From Aquila chrysaetos chrysaetos (taxonomy: Eukaryota > Chordata > Aves > Accipitriformes > Accipitridae): a stretch of DNA of 64,000 nt. The DNA lies in the NCBI RefSeq assembly GCF_900496995.4, contig NC_044010.1, forward strand, positions 6,696,001-6,760,000, read 5' to 3'. Below the pieces are notes generated by a model. It was not told the origin of the DNA. It ran no database searches and saw nothing but the letters and a program-made list of their open reading frames with translations. Made by a program: the position numbers and the translations under genes. Each line of letters starts with the position of its first letter. Within the stretch, counting starts at the first letter, position 1. This document shows positions 19,409 through 33,359 of the stretch, piece by piece.

Positions 19409-19427
19409 ATTGGCTAAAAGTATATAG
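19409..19427 (+). promoter_or_regulatory. GPR15: Putative GPR15 core promoter (inverted CCAAT and TATA-like box)
   Basis: ATTGG (inverted CCAAT) at about 19409-19413 is followed by TATATAG at 19421-19427. Both lie 130-150 bp before the GPR15 ATG with no intervening plus-strand ATG codon in a better context. Transcription would start near 19450, in a C/T-rich stretch. This is inferred from position only. Confidence 0.4.
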
Positions 19428-19556
19428 ATTACCCCTCAAAAACCGCTTTTCTCCTCCTCCCTCCCCCCACTCCTCCCCCCTCACTCGCAAACCGGTTTTT
19501 AAAGACGACCTTGAGGGGAAGGGTAGGGGGAGCTCAGAGCCTGCCTCAGAGCAGGG

Positions 19557-20663
19557 ATGAGGACAGCTTGTCCAGAAATGGAACTCACGCAGCTTTCGCC
19601 TGTGACTACAGTCACTTTCAACTACGACTACTACTACGATGACAACTGCCAGTATCAGCATCTGCAACATATGTCTACTTTCCTCCCTATCCTGTACACT
19701 GCTGTGTTCCTGGTGGGCATCGCTGGCAACTCCATCCTGATAGTAGCCTTGGTCTTCAAGCAACGGGTCCAAAGGCTGATCGATGTCTTTATCATCAACC
19801 TCGCTGCATCTGACTTCATCTTCCTCACCACGCTGCCGTTCTGGGTGGACAAGGAGGTGTCGGACGAGAGCTGGAGGGTAGGATCTTTCCTCTGTAAGGC
19901 TAGTTCCTATGTCATCTCAGTCAACATGTACTGCAGCATCCTCCTCCTCACTTGTATGAGTGCTGACCGGTACCTTGCTATCATGCATCCCTCTATTGCT
20001 AGACGCGTCAGAACAAGATCCTATTCCAGTGGACTCTGCATCTGTGTCTGGTTATTATCCTGCTGCTTAGGGATGCCAACCCTCCTGTCCAGAGAACTGA
20101 AGAAGCAATATGGAAAGACTTACTGCACAGACAAAGCCGTGACAGAAACCAAACAGATCGTCTCACTGACGCTTTTAATCCTGGCCTTCTTCTTCCCACT
20201 GTTGAGTATCTTAACCTTTTACTACTCTATCACCAGGAGACTCTGTGTACATTATCAGAGAGCTGGGAAACATGATAAGAAACTGAGAAAATCCATCAAG
20301 ATCGTCTTCATTGTAGTGGCAGCTTTTGTTATCTCCTGGGTTCCCTTCAATATTTTCAAGCTTATGGCCATCCTTTTGGGACTCCTGAAGCAGCCCGACT
20401 GTTTTCCCAACATGGTTGCCCAGCTGGGCATGAAGGTGAGCAGCCCTTTTGCTTTTGCCAATAGCTGTGCCAACCCTTTCATTTACTATTGCTTTGACAA
20501 CTACATCCGCAGAGCCATGCTCCGGTGCCTGTGCCCACGGGTGAAAATCAGCAGCAGCGGCAACAACTCTGATACTCTGGACACTCGCCTGAGCCACTCC
20601 TTATCCAATTTTGCTGCGGGGGAGTATACCACTAGGAAGAGGAAGCGCTCTGTGTCCCTCTGA
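19557..20663 (+). CDS. GPR15: G protein-coupled receptor 15
   Basis: Intronless class A chemoattractant-type receptor for leukocyte homing to gut and skin. It is 368 residues from the first ATG (human 360). The Met at codon 8 (19578, context GAAATGG) is an alternative start with the better Kozak context. The N terminus has an acidic tyrosine cluster, YDYYYDD (23-29), a likely tyrosine-sulfation site. TM1 is at about 42-67, followed by NLAASDFIFLTTLPFWVDKE, as in human. DRYLAI is at 137-142, with a predicted Cys113-Cys190 disulfide. SGKHNKKLKKSIKI-like sequence (AGKHDKKLRKSIKI) leads into TM6, and NPFIY is at 306-310. The tail ends RKRKRSVSL; in human the RXR motif plus phospho-Ser at the penultimate position controls ER export through 14-3-3, and both elements are kept here. 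There are no breaks. Identification is very secure. Confidence 0.97.
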   Translation: MRTACPEMELTQLSPVTTVTFNYDYYYDDNCQYQHLQHMSTFLPILYTAVFLVGIAGNSILIVALVFKQRVQRLIDVFIINLAASDFIFLTTLPFWVDKEVSDESWRVGSFLCKASSYVISVNMYCSILLLTCMSADRYLAIMHPSIARRVRTRSYSSGLCICVWLLSCCLGMPTLLSRELKKQYGKTYCTDKAVTETKQIVSLTLLILAFFFPLLSILTFYYSITRRLCVHYQRAGKHDKKLRKSIKIVFIVVAAFVISWVPFNIFKLMAILLGLLKQPDCFPNMVAQLGMKVSSPFAFANSCANPFIYYCFDNYIRRAMLRCLCPRVKISSSGNNSDTLDTRLSHSLSNFAAGEYTTRKRKRSVSL

Positions 20664-20760
20664 CTGGGAACCAGGACTGCGGAGGAAGGAACTTCTCTCT
20701 CCAAAGATGGCAAGAAAAGAATAAAGGGAGGGAAGCTGAAAAAAAGAAACGAGCGACAGA
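20664..20760 (+). other. GPR15: GPR15 3' UTR with candidate poly(A) signal
   Basis: AATAAA lies at about 20719-20724, some 55 nt after the stop. It is the first candidate, but would give a very short 3' UTR. Weaker ATTAAA-type hexamers occur further on, so the real end may be downstream. Confidence 0.35.
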
Positions 20761-23700
20761 GGTGCAAGTGTAATGCAGCCAGCACTCCAGGTGGGAGGAA
20801 CACTGCTCCCCTTTAAATGCAGATAAATGGAATAGGAAATCTTAACTACAGAATTACAGTTCACAATGATTGCTGTGTCACTGCACAGTGTAAATCTGAA
20901 ACCATCATACCGAGAAATATCCACAAACGCTTGCACTGGAACCCCAGTACAACTGCTTCAAACTACAGAAAAGAATCACGTGATTCAGTGAAAGCCGCTC
21001 CAAGGCAAGCTTTGAACTTAAATGTATATAAGTTTTTATTCCACGCAGAGCAAGAAAAACAACACAACAGAAGTGTTTCTTCTCTTTGGTTCCTAGATTA
21101 CCCACAAACACGTCGCAATGTCCTCAAACCAACCTGATGAATTCTGGTTTTTTGGAGGTTTTGTGAATTTAGAAATCCAATGCTTTAATGAATTCGTGTG
21201 TTACCAGTTCTCATAACTTGAGTCTTGTGCATTTTTCTTTAAGTCTCAGCTTCTTACTATGGCATTAAATCTTAGTTTTAATCACAATAATTAAAGTTTC
21301 TAGCCCCTGTGATTTCAGAAAAAAAGATAAACTGAAGGCAGAAAAAAACAGAAGACAAAGAAATCCTGCATTTAACCTTTTCCTTAAAGGAAAAAAAAAA
21401 ACCAAAAAACCACTCCTGCTTTTTAAGACTTTTTTGAGGATCTGACACAATTTCTGACTTCTTGGGTTGTCGTATAATGGTACGACATTGTGTGCCATTC
21501 AAAGTCCAGGTCTGCTTTGTTTAGCTGCAACGGGTTTATGTAAAGACATACGCACTAGGGCTACTTCCTCCCACTGAAGCCAAAGTCAAATGCAAATGTA
21601 CCTGAAAAGAAAAATTAGCCAGGGTTTCACGAATATTTCAGTGATTCTCTGTGAGAAGCATGGAGAATCATGGAAAATCCTGAGAAAACTTGGGTGCAGG
21701 GATGCTCACTGAAAAGGAATTCAAAAGGAACAATGTTTTAGTTCATTTACAGAGTTGAACTCTGTAAATAAAATAGCTCTATAAAGTTGGCTCATTCCTA
21801 TCCAGCAGTCTTTGGGAAATGCAGAGGTCTTGCATTTAATATGCTGTGGGGAAGATATCACTTGCCCAGCTGGTGTCAAGTTTGATAGCAAATGGGGTGG
21901 GGAAACAGAGAAAACTCTGTATTTTTAACAGCTGTAGTACCTCCTAGATTTACAAGCTGAACAAATGTGGAGCAAGGAGTTAAGCAGCTCATCAGAAAAC
22001 TGGCACTGGACTTTTATAAAGCTGACTATATCTATTTTATTAAATCTTTCATATCCTTCTAAATGCCAATGACTGATAGAAATGTTTGCTTAAAACAAAA
22101 AAACAGGGTACAACGTTTTGAAGCGCACAGTTAAAGTATTAAACTTCCAACAGCACTAGGATACTGCAACACAGCCAAGGTATCTCATACTCTGTTGTCT
22201 CTCTTGTTAAATGTTTAGCTTAACATAATACTGCTTGTCATAAATATAATAAATTGGTATCAAAAAGCATCCAGGATGTGTAATGTGACTAAGTCCAAAG
22301 ACTGTTAGAAACTTTCCTTTTATACTTCCTGATTTTTAAAGATTTTTATCTTTTGTCTCTTTTGCACTTACCCTTTGAAGTTTTTGAATTAGCTTTCACG
22401 AAACCCACAAAGATGTTGACTAGAGGCAAAAGTCATCACTAAGTGATGAAACAAAATACATGGAAACAAATCTTGAATTGCAGTAAGTAAAACATTTTTA
22501 ATGGTACTTACAGCCCTGTAAGATAAAGCAAATTCAACTCTGCCAACGAAAGAAAGAGTCAGCAAATACACATCTTTGAGTCTACTTTCTAAAAAGTAAA
22601 ATAAGCTGGTAACAACTTGCATGCAATCTATTATACAAAACCCTGTATCATTTTACTGGGCAGCAGTGTTTCAAGTTGAGTTTTAAGAGTTTGGTTCGGT
22701 GTTCCCTTCTCCCGGCTTTGCCAGGAAAGGAATAAACTGGCACACAAATCAATACTGTAACTGACCAGAGGGACTCGGAGACAAGTCTCCCATAAACAAA
22801 AAGACTTGCAGCAATAGTCCCTGGACCACTTTGATCACTATAGAAGAGACTTTTACACTTCATTGAAGCTAAGAATTGTCTTCTAGGCAATCAGATGCAG
22901 GAGATTACTCTTGGAATAACAATGAGGCATTGTACAAACCTATGGAAAGTTACTTTTATTCTAATTAGGGAGTAGTCTAAGTAAAAAGAGCCACTGCCTC
23001 CTACTTATGAAGAGGACACAGTGAGTTCTAGGGTGAACGGTTACACCCATGCAGACCTGCTAAAAGGCTTCAAAGGGAAGACAGCTATACCAGCTAACAT
23101 AATTCATGAAAAACAGAGAGAAATGGACAAAGCCTGAAGACCTGACTACTGTCTGGACGGCAGGGGAAAAAAATTGTAAACTGAACAACGGCAGAGGTAT
23201 CCCTCTGATGTAACTGCAGCATGAGTACATTCACTACAGCTTTTCTTTTCACACCTCTGCATTTTCTAAACATATGTAAATGGGGATGACTATTTTGGGT
23301 GTTAGAAATAAATCCTGCTATTTGCATTTTTTTATTGAACCCTGCAGTCATGCTGTTTAATGTGGGCAGAGAAATTAGAACATACCTCACACAAGGGCAG
23401 TGCAAACCTAGAAACCAAGGCATGGATGTCTAGCCGAACTCCCCAGCCAGTTCCCTACTGTACCCACGGGCTAACAGAGCAAGCCCTCCTTGGAGCAGGT
23501 GGAGAGCTGGCACTACAGGGTCAGTGGAGGCAAAAACGTCTTTCAGCAACACAGTAAGATACTGGGATATGTGCCTGGGCTACAAGGGGGGCATCGCAGA
23601 GACGCACACTAGCTTTTTGATCTCCCCTCCCTTCACTGCATGCATTTTTTTTCTCCCCCACTACCTCTTCTAAAAGATTGTTTTTCTTCCTCCACGTGAC

Positions 23701-26700
23701 ACTTTTCTCCCCACACCTAACAGCCAAACTCCTTCTTCGGGCTTACAAATGCATGAAGAGCATCAACTGTGTTTTCAGACCTTCCAGTGTTTGAAAATCA
23801 GAACAGCGTCAATTCAAATTTGAATCTTATTTGCAGTGACCCTCAAAAACACTGTCTCAATATCCTCTTCTCAGTCTCTTACCCTCTCTCTCCTTTACTA
23901 GTACATAACAAGAGACTTATGTTTTTAATTACAAAGAGAAGCCTAAGACTTGCATTTCAACTAACCTATGATTTTTATTACTGAAAAAATTCACATCTTA
24001 GTAAGTCAGACTCATTCATTATTTCCTCAATCCCCACCCAAAGGAGAACAGTATCTCTGGAATATAATCAATCTACAAGACTTTAAATAATTTTAAGTTA
24101 GGGCTGCTGGGTTTTGTTTGTTTGTTTTTTAATACTTCAAAATACCAGATCAAACTGGAACAATGACTAAGGAAATGTATCAAGATCTGCTTCCATTGCC
24201 TAAAGCTTTAGTACTGGCATCTGGAAAAAAACAAATAAAGTTGCTAAATATTGCCAGGCTTGAAGAGAATCACATATAAATGCCACAATGACTGCTCCAC
24301 GTGAGCGAAAAAAAATACAAAAGAGGCAACTAATTCAACAAAGCAAAACTCTCTGGATTCTTTCAGGCTTTCATCCAAAAGACTGTACCCTATGAAGGTG
24401 CTTATTTTACTCTTGTAAACTGCAGATCTATTTGACATTTTCACGACAGTGTAAACATTATTTTCAATTCTTTCTTTCAAAGAAAAGGCAACCTATGCTT
24501 GAACAAACTTACTTCTGGAATTTTGACTCTTCCATGTTAATATTCATTATTCATTTGTTAGCACTAATACAGTTTAGGATGATACCAAAATTGTTGTGAT
24601 TTTAAGCATTTAACCTGGTAGACTTGAGTATTGTAACAGGATGCCTATTTTATCCGTGTTAAAAGAACTTAATGACTGTAAAGTGGTTTGCTATGTGAAA
24701 TGGAAATGGTGCAATTCTGATATGACACCTGCCAAAGATCTTGGTGAATAATTTGGACTGGGTTTTTTTCCCCACTTTTATTATTTTAAAATAAATCCGA
24801 TACAATTGCAGCTAAGAGATATGGTTTGTTTTTTTGTAATCTAACTTCTCCTTTCATTGTCATGAAAAGGTAGCGAAGCATTACTAGAAAATCTGTCAGC
24901 AGATCTGGATGGGAACATTCATCTGCCCATCCCACAAACCTCTTCATGATTTCAGAGGTGCTTTTGTATTGCCTTGGAACGAAATCAAGACCTTTTGAGG
25001 TTTTTCATGAAAACAACTACACCACCAGCACCACCCCCAACAATCTACAGCCTGGTGCACTTTCTTGAGATGAGCACAACCAAAGTTGAAGTGCCTCTGC
25101 TTCTTGATATAAATCAGGCCCTGGTTAGATGCATCTCTTGGTCTCCATTTTGGCTTCAATGAATCAGCATTTTTCAGAAATAAAGTATTTTATCTCAGTA
25201 CAAAGAAAAATTGTACCTATTTCTGATGCTTCCTTAAATGGGCAAAGAATTTTTGCAACCTTCATTTCAGCACCAGATGTGCTAACACTAAATGGCACTT
25301 CAAGTTGCAGAGGACTGAGGAGAAAGTCACACAGGGAATAGCTTCAGATCCAAAATAAGCAGGGCCAACTTACTGCCCTCAAACAAGTGAGACAAGTGGT
25401 GTAGTCACTGCACCGGACCGACCCTCCACAAGTACTGCAGTAAAGGTTGGCTCTTGGAAGCTAAGAGGAAAACTTCCACTGACTAAGGCGCATCAAGATT
25501 TCATCTGCAGCTTCTCGTCCTGGCCCTGTCAGACTTGTGGGGTGAAAAGCCCTTCACAGCATGTCTGTGCCTCAGGTTTTGAATAGGCTGAATTACAATA
25601 AGAACATTTCCTGACTTCGCAAAAATGTTGCAACCATACGTTTGTTGACTGATGGGTGGGGACACTTACATGCACTTTTAGCAGTTACACACTACTGGAA
25701 TACTAATTTGTTATCCCTGTATGATCACTTATATTCACAAGGTCAACAGGGACTTGTGAGTAGATCTGCAAGCTGTGAGCACAAATCATTACCTGTCCCA
25801 AAATTTCTAACTGAAGAACAGTCAGTTTTTCTCTTGTTTAAAAGGCTTCAGCCAGTTACAGAGCACATTTCGTGGCAAGTCAAGAACAGGGAGCACTGAC
25901 CACAAATGGCCTAAAGACAATCCTGCAATGGGAAATCCATCCACTCAGGCTATTTACCAAATATGTCAGCATTCTGCATGTCATCAGAGAAAGGGAGATC
26001 AGTTCATGAACAGGAACAAAGAAAGAGCTAGCTAAATTCATAACCGATAGAAACATGCACTGATGATGCATTAAGTGGACTCAGAAGTAATTACAATGCT
26101 ACCAAATGTCACACACAGAGGTGGCTGGGTAGCCCAAGAAAACCAGAAAAAGCCCGTATTTTCTCATACAACATTTTAATACTATACCACAAAGCCTGCA
26201 ATTAGTGCACTCTAGGTTTCAGTAACAACCCAAGCACCTGCTCCGTTTGCAGGTGTGGGTGTTCCATATCCTGCTGGAGTCTTGCTTGCAAGTGACAGGA
26301 GGTTTTGAAGTACTCCACTCTCATTAAAAGCCAGAAGGAGTTTGGCCCAAACATCTAGGCAGCTAAGACCGGAGTCCATAATAAAGTAAAAGAATGCAAA
26401 ATTTGGGAGATGAGAAAGCAAGTAGATTGGAAATCAACAGCCTTCAAGAAGAAAGGCAGCCTTCCACATGGGACTCAGTAAAAAAGCCCTATCAAAGGTC
26501 AGTCTGCTTGGGTTGATACTTATTTTTAAGTATGAATTGAATTGTAGGTTTTATTTTCCCAGTTCACCTCTCCTATGTAACAGACTGCAGCAGCTTTGGA
26601 AATAGAGGCCACGTGTTATGGTTTGAGAGCACGCAACATTATCAGTATCAATCATCTAAATAATGCAAAGTGACCAAAATACATATTTTCAAACTTCAAA

Positions 26701-27675
26701 ACAGTTTTCTTATTAGTAAGAGACCATATCCTTAGTCAGAAGCTCCCACTAAGTCTAGTCAGTGAACGTACTTCCTCTACTGTTTACTTTTCACATTTTC
26801 TAGAGCACACGGGATTTTACAAGAGGCATCTCAACAACAGATCTCAGAAGAGAACAATGTTTCTCTTGAAATCTGGACTGCATTTTGCTGCTTTGGGGAC
26901 TACAGTAGGGCACAGGGGAGGTAAGGTAAGAATCTGTGTTCAGAGAAAATGCTTTCCACAAAGTGATTACTAAATACAGAGGTTTTCATTTGTAAATGCC
27001 TAGCTTCAGATCCTTTGCAAAGCACTGATTGCCAGCAAGGGTGGAGTACTCACTTTCTAAACAGCAGGTCCTTAAAAAATAAATGAATTAGATAGTATCA
27101 GGAAATAACTGGATGCATCCAAAAGTCACTAGTCAATTCTGGGAAAAAACCCACCTCTGTCTTTTACCATGCAACGGAGATCCCAGAATCTGATGCCCTG
27201 TTTCTTTATAAACTGATAAAATTAGTTAATATGAATATAAAAGAACAGCTGTTCTCCAAAAGATGCCCTTTCTTTTACCCTCAATTTGAGGCAAAGAAAA
27301 CCAGACTGCGAAACTGTGTGGCACTCTGGTCGTTTAGAGAACGAAACTTGGTCAGTGGTTTTTAAAACAATCCAAGTTTTCAGTCCAGCTTTAAAACTGG
27401 TGCGCAAAACCACCAGAAAGTCAGACTTAAAATGCAAAGAGCAGTTTTTCCACTGAGGAACACCATGTATAAATAAATACACAGCAAATATTCACCCTAT
27501 ATAGTACCATGCACCTGACTTGACCACTCGACTTCCCTGTATGCACTGCCTAACACCTGCATGACCACACCACCCATTTCCCCTGTCACCCACTCCTCAC
27601 CCTCCCTCCTCTGGGAACCACAGAAACATCTACCCATGCCTCACACACAGCAAAACATTCAAACCATTACAAAAA

Positions 27676-27715
<40 letters not shown>

Positions 27716-30700
27716 GCATATTCGGTTTTGCATAGCTTTGAACCTGTGGGAGTTACCCACCATGGGTACAATCATGCCACCTAAGGAAATGCTGCAGGTA
27801 AGAGTAGAAGCTTGATAGCTTTCAAGAAACGCATGTATGTATATAAACTTCCACTCTCCTCATAACCAACCAGGACATTATGTATGGAGGGGTGCTAAGA
27901 AGCAAAGAGAGGGCAGACAAATGCACTGGAAAGTGCAATGGCATGCCCAAGATCTCACAGCAGCTCAGCTGTAGATAAGGTACCAGATACTCCGATTTCT
28001 AGTCAAAGAACATGGTACTTCAGACCACTTAGAACACTCAAGTAATTGAAAAACCCTTCTGGGTATCTTGCCAGGAGAGAGAAAAAGGCTCAGGGAAAAA
28101 TCAAGAGAATAAAGGTGAGGAGAGACCTGGACAGCACCCTTTTTTTTTTTTTTTCGCAAGAGTAGAACAGAAAGTATATGGCAGATATAAAATGTGCTAA
28201 AACAAGGTACCCATGAGAAACTAAGCTAGCACTTGAGGAGAGAACATTTCAGAGCAGAGCTGCTGCACAGAAAAAGGACTAGATCTAGCTAGAGAAAGGG
28301 AGATAATAAACCTTGAAAAACCCTTATAATCCAATAGCTTCTAGGGCTAATGTTCTAGGGCTAACGTTTTGGCAGCATGAATCGATGGTGGTGTGGCATG
28401 CTCCCATTTTCATAGCCACTTTAGAGGCTGCAGCTCTCCTGAGGCTATTAAAAATGTCCGAAATCCCTGCTGATTCATGAAAGGAGATGTAACCCTCCTA
28501 CTATTCTAATTTTTAAGAACTTGTGCAACTAGACTAATGATGCTTATAGGTCTTTACCTCCACTGTCACCCAAATAAATACCAATTAAAGTCAGTGGGGA
28601 AACTGCTGTTTTCATTGAAATCAACTGGAGTTTTATATGATTAACTTCAAGAGAGTTGGGGTTTGGCCGAATGAGAAGACCAAAAGCCTAGCCCACAGAC
28701 TACCTACCCAGTAGTGAACTCAGCTGGATTAGTGTGCCCTCTTTCAGAGATTCATCACCATGAAACTCCTCTAATTATATGGCCTCACTCATCCATGTAG
28801 AGAGGAGCCGTCTGAATAGATGCTCCCAGCTGTGCTGCCGGACTAGGTTTCCTGATACTATTAGCTGCACCTTCCTTAAATGGCCTTTAAGCAACTTGGA
28901 TAAAGTGTAGGGCAAGATCATGCCAATTTAGGCACCTGTGTTCTTCGCTAAGGCACACATGCTCTTCCTATGTGGTTGTAAGAACCTGAGCGAGCACTGT
29001 CAGGGAGCAAGGGCAGACGCAGGGACCTCCCCCAGGCAAGCACCACAGGTCCTTCTGCAGTTTGTGCCTGGTTTAGACTTCATTTGTACCGCAGCTTGAA
29101 CTGGCAACTGCAACACCAGAAGTTGTGAACCTGCTCACCCAAATGCAGCAATCACACGCAAGGGCAGCAAAGCAGCAGTGATGCGAATATCAATACGGAT
29201 GAACAAGCCTCAGAGGACTGGGACTCTACATTTGGGTTGTAAGCAGATACTGAAGTGCATGCCGGCACTTCTTCATCTATGCCAAACCTGTGAACTCGTC
29301 AAGTGAAAGTAGCTCAGGTGTCCTAACCCATGTGGCTACCATAGCTCTGGCTGCACTGTAGGCCAGTGCATTACACAGCAAAACACCAGTAGTTTGCAGG
29401 TTTGAAGGCTGAGCCCCCTCTCTGTTCTTTAACAGGCAAAGCTAGCACTTTCCTCCAGCGCCCAGCAGCTGCACACAAAGCATCGCCGGGGAACATCCCC
29501 TAAAGATCAGGCAAAACCAAGCCTGCCACTCTCAAGTGTGGGGTTCAGGATGAGACAAGGTTTCTGCCATGGAAAGAGACCCAGCTGGGAGGGTGCTGGA
29601 GGGAGCGAGCCCCAGGAAAGCAAGCTTCCCACTCCCCTTCCAGAAAGCTGTTCTTCTCCAGCAGCATCTCCATGCCTGCATACCTAGAACTCCCGCAGCA
29701 GTCAGCCACCAGCCTGGCTCTCCAGACCTCTGGCACAGGCAAAACAGGCAGCAGGGCTACAGCTAATGCGCTGCTCTACCCCTGGATGCCCGCCTAGGCC
29801 ACGTACCCAGACGGTGCCCACTTTGGCCATACTTGAAAGTCAGAGGTGGAGAGTGAGGCTAAGTGGCTCAAAAAAATAAAATAAAAAAAAATAATAAATC
29901 TGCATTTGCCTTAAGACCAGATAGGAAAGCATGTGCCCTAAATCAAGTCTTGTGAAAAGGTCCAGAGGAAGTGAAAAAGGAAGATTGCAATAAAAACAGG
30001 ATTTCCAAAACGCTGCACAGAGTGAACAAGGACCAAAGTATACATTTTCAGTCTTATAATTAAACTAAAACAGCAACAAAAAACAATTGTCTTATGCTGA
30101 ATTCAGCCTTTGCATGGAAGTGTCCATGTTTTTATCAGACAGAAAAACAAACCAAGGGCTCCTGTCACACAATGGGCATGATTCCATTAGTGCGTGAAAC
30201 ATACATAGAGTGAAGGTGATAAATTGTAGTGTAAAAACATAAAGGCTGAGCTGTCTGCTAGCAGCTGTAGAATACTACTAGTTTTTGACATAGAGTGTCT
30301 CACGTTCACAGAAAGGACAAATAGTGACATGCAACCTTCTTCCTTTTTATTTTAAGAAAGCAAACTTGTATTCTGACTCATGTGTTGACACAAGTGGCAT
30401 TACCAGTGCAGCACAGCTGGAGGAGACCTCAGTTGATCATCTAGCTCCCCAACAAAGAGCAAATACACATAGATTATCCTTGACATACATCTGTCAAAAA
30501 ACATAAAGGTAGGCCATGATTTATCCTCCGAATTCACAAAATTCACTGAAAATCATGAGATGCCATGCAAATATATTCAGAGGATCCTTTTAATTGCTTT
30601 TGAACTTGTAGGTTTACCTTTAACCACATGCTTTGCAAACAGGAGGGGAAACAAACCTTCATTTAAAAATAAAGCTGATGGGCTTTGAGGATATAACCAC

Positions 30701-32740
30701 CTATTAGCATCACCAAATTGACAGTTCACTCCGGGAATGGAGACGATCCTACATACCAGTTTAGATGCTTCAAAAAGAGGTTTTTGATTTACTCAGTTAT
30801 TTAAGTCAGGTCTGTGATTTACTCAGTCAAGGGAGTCAATCACAAACCCTGGTACTCTGTGGGAGCAAGTGCTTGTGGAGTACTGAAGAACTTTCTGCAT
30901 TCACGCTCTGTATTTTATGTGTTATGACATAAGACGAGTTAGCAATGTCTGCATTACCTCCCAGCCCTCTATGGTGGCTGGCTGCCAACGAGTTGCCCAA
31001 AACACTTGTAACACTGCCCAGTATTCTTGTCTTTTGCCTTTTGCGACAAGCATTTTTCTCCAGGTTGTCAGATGACAGTTGCCTGCAGCGTATTTCTAAC
31101 ACTGCACATGAGCTGGCAAAAGTCACTGACCCACACTGAGTCAATTCAACACAGAAGTATTTCTTTTCCTCCCTCATTCAGCCACCCAGTGCACCCTCCA
31201 CAATAATGTATGATGAAACAAAAGGTGCTTACAACTGAAGTGGAAAATTTTTAAACCTAACCGGTAATAAGAAGTCATCAGAAGGACAGAGTTTATATGG
31301 ACAAAAAATGCTTTTACAAATACAGAAGTTAATCAAATGAATGACTATTTTGGATAAAGCATTGTTTCTCAATAAAGTATTAGATGTCATGGATGTGTGT
31401 ATTGATTTCATATAGATGATCTTTCTTTTTCTGAGGTATCAAAGTACTATTTGGGAAAATTGATAACTCCAAATAAAATTAGCATTCTCTCCCTCCAGCA
31501 ATATCTACCAGAGTTATTTTCACAAAGTATGACTTCTATCGAGTCAACCTTATTATCAGAATACTAAAAGCTCCTTTTAAATCTAAAAATCACCACAAGC
31601 TTTTACCTGCCAAAAGACACTTAATGAGTTACTTAAATGGCTAAAATAACTGTATAGGTATGTAACTCCAATAATTTTTGACACCCAAATAGGAGAAGTA
31701 AGAGACTTTCCACTTTCACCCCAAGCAAAGCAGCTCAGAAGCATGCGAAACCTAGAATGCTGAGTTAGCTAACAGCTACAGTAGCAGTTTAACTGACCAA
31801 AGACAGCATTTAACTGAGGATACAACAGCCTGTAACTATTAACAAGGTTTGATTTGTGTGGGTTTTCTTCTTTTTAAAGAAAGAACTTTGCATTTTACTG
31901 ACCACAACTGAAAACAGGTAAGTCCTGCAGATCATGCAGTTATGCTGGCTGTTTTACAGTTCTCCACTCTCCAAGCAGCAAAGCCAACGTGAGCACGCCA
32001 TTTTGAAGACATCTCTGCAGGGAAGGTTACCTGGGAGGGTCCATACCCCACTCCAAAGGGAGCGATTCTCCACTGGTAGGACTTTTAACATCATCACCCC
32101 AGAGACAAAGGAGCCTTTGGAGAGAAGAGAAAATGTTACAATTAGGAAAAAGATGATGATCTTGAAGCGGTTCTAAGCAGTGAACTTAATCCACTTGTTT
32201 TCAAACACTTGAGTTAGACGTTTTCTCTCGCACTTGCAGCTTTCGCCTCTTCAGTGGACTCTCAATAAAGCAGCCTCAAACCCAATATCTGAACCCATTT
32301 AACAAGGATGCTACTATAAACCTGGAGATAGGAAGCTGTGAAAATAAAAGATCTGCTGTCTTCACTGTCATGTATCACAGCTGTACTTCTAAATATTTAT
32401 TCTGCCGTTAAGATCTTCAGTAATCAGTGCAACTCGGGGTTCATAGCAACTTCTCTTATGAACCATTTCCAGACACACTCAGCGCAGCAGCGAGCAGGTT
32501 AGCACGTCTCCCATGAGACACGGATGGTACCAGATGCTGTGGCACACATTTGAACACCGCTGCATTTTTGGCACCGGGAAACTTTAATAAAGCAATTTTA
32601 TCACAGCTACCGTCAAGACGGCTTGCACTTGTGCTGCAGTTTTCTCGGCTTTTGAATAGCAAACCCAGAAATGTTTCTTAAAGCATTTTTTGGGAAGTGA
32701 CCTAGTCCCATATCAGCCCCAACTCTAAGCGTAAAGGGGA
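20761..32740. other. Twelve-kb intergenic region; no gene recognised
   Basis: I looked in particular for exons of CPOX, which follows GPR15 in human, and saw none of its conserved blocks. Open frames are short and unconvincing. The contents I can name are a (GA)n microsatellite at 27681-27713 and a possible CR1 tail near 30.41-30.46 kb (listed among rejected items). The region could hold regulatory DNA, but nothing here shows it directly. Confidence 0.45.
27681..27713. repeat. (GA)16 microsatellite
   Basis: An uninterrupted GA dinucleotide run of 33 bases. Such tracts are length-polymorphic in general. Confidence 0.95.
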
Positions 32741-33359
32741 ATTCTGTAATATGGGATCATTTGGCTTGGCTCGCCCTCACTCCCCACCCCAAAAACCAGG
32801 GTCTGCAAAGCACAGCGTAGTCATTATACACCCAAGCGACAGGAACTCCCACCTCGCTGGCAAGCACGCAGGTAAGCGGACAAACGTATGCGAAAAACCG
32901 TCTTTCTACACGTTACGGAAACAACATGCAAACCCTCCCCACCCAACACCGTCCCAGCTGCAGCCTCTCAACCCCGACTCGGCCCATGCCAAAACACCCT
33001 TCCCCTTCCACAGGCTCGACGGCTGGACCCTCCCCGGCCGGCAGGGAGCAATTTACCTGTCCCAGCCGCACCAAAAAGCGGGTTTATTGCTATAAACCTC
33101 CTCCACCCTTCCCCCGGGTACCTCTGCCCGCCTCCCCGAGCAGCCCCAGCTGGGGATCTCCTCGGCTTTCCCGGGGCCGGGAGGGGGGGGGGGGTGTCTT
33201 GTGGCGCCCGGGTGGTGACTCCCCCCCGCGAGAAGAGGACGACGACTAATGGAGCCGAAAGGGAGACAGAAAAGAAGCCGCCGGGGAGAGCGGGGAGGAG
33301 TGCAGCGGGAAAGGAGGAGGGGACGGAAAAGGGAAGCGAGGAGGGGGGGTGGCGGTGGC

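Noticed and set aside
30411-30460. Possible minus-strand CR1 tail (CACAGCTGGAGGAGACCTCA)
   Set aside because: The match is short and decayed; it could be chance, and no flanking CR1 sequence supports it.
20761-32740. Expected CPOX gene after GPR15, by human gene order
   Set aside because: None of the conserved CPOX blocks (such as the GGGCDLTPTY or GGIFFDDL regions) was recognised on either strand.
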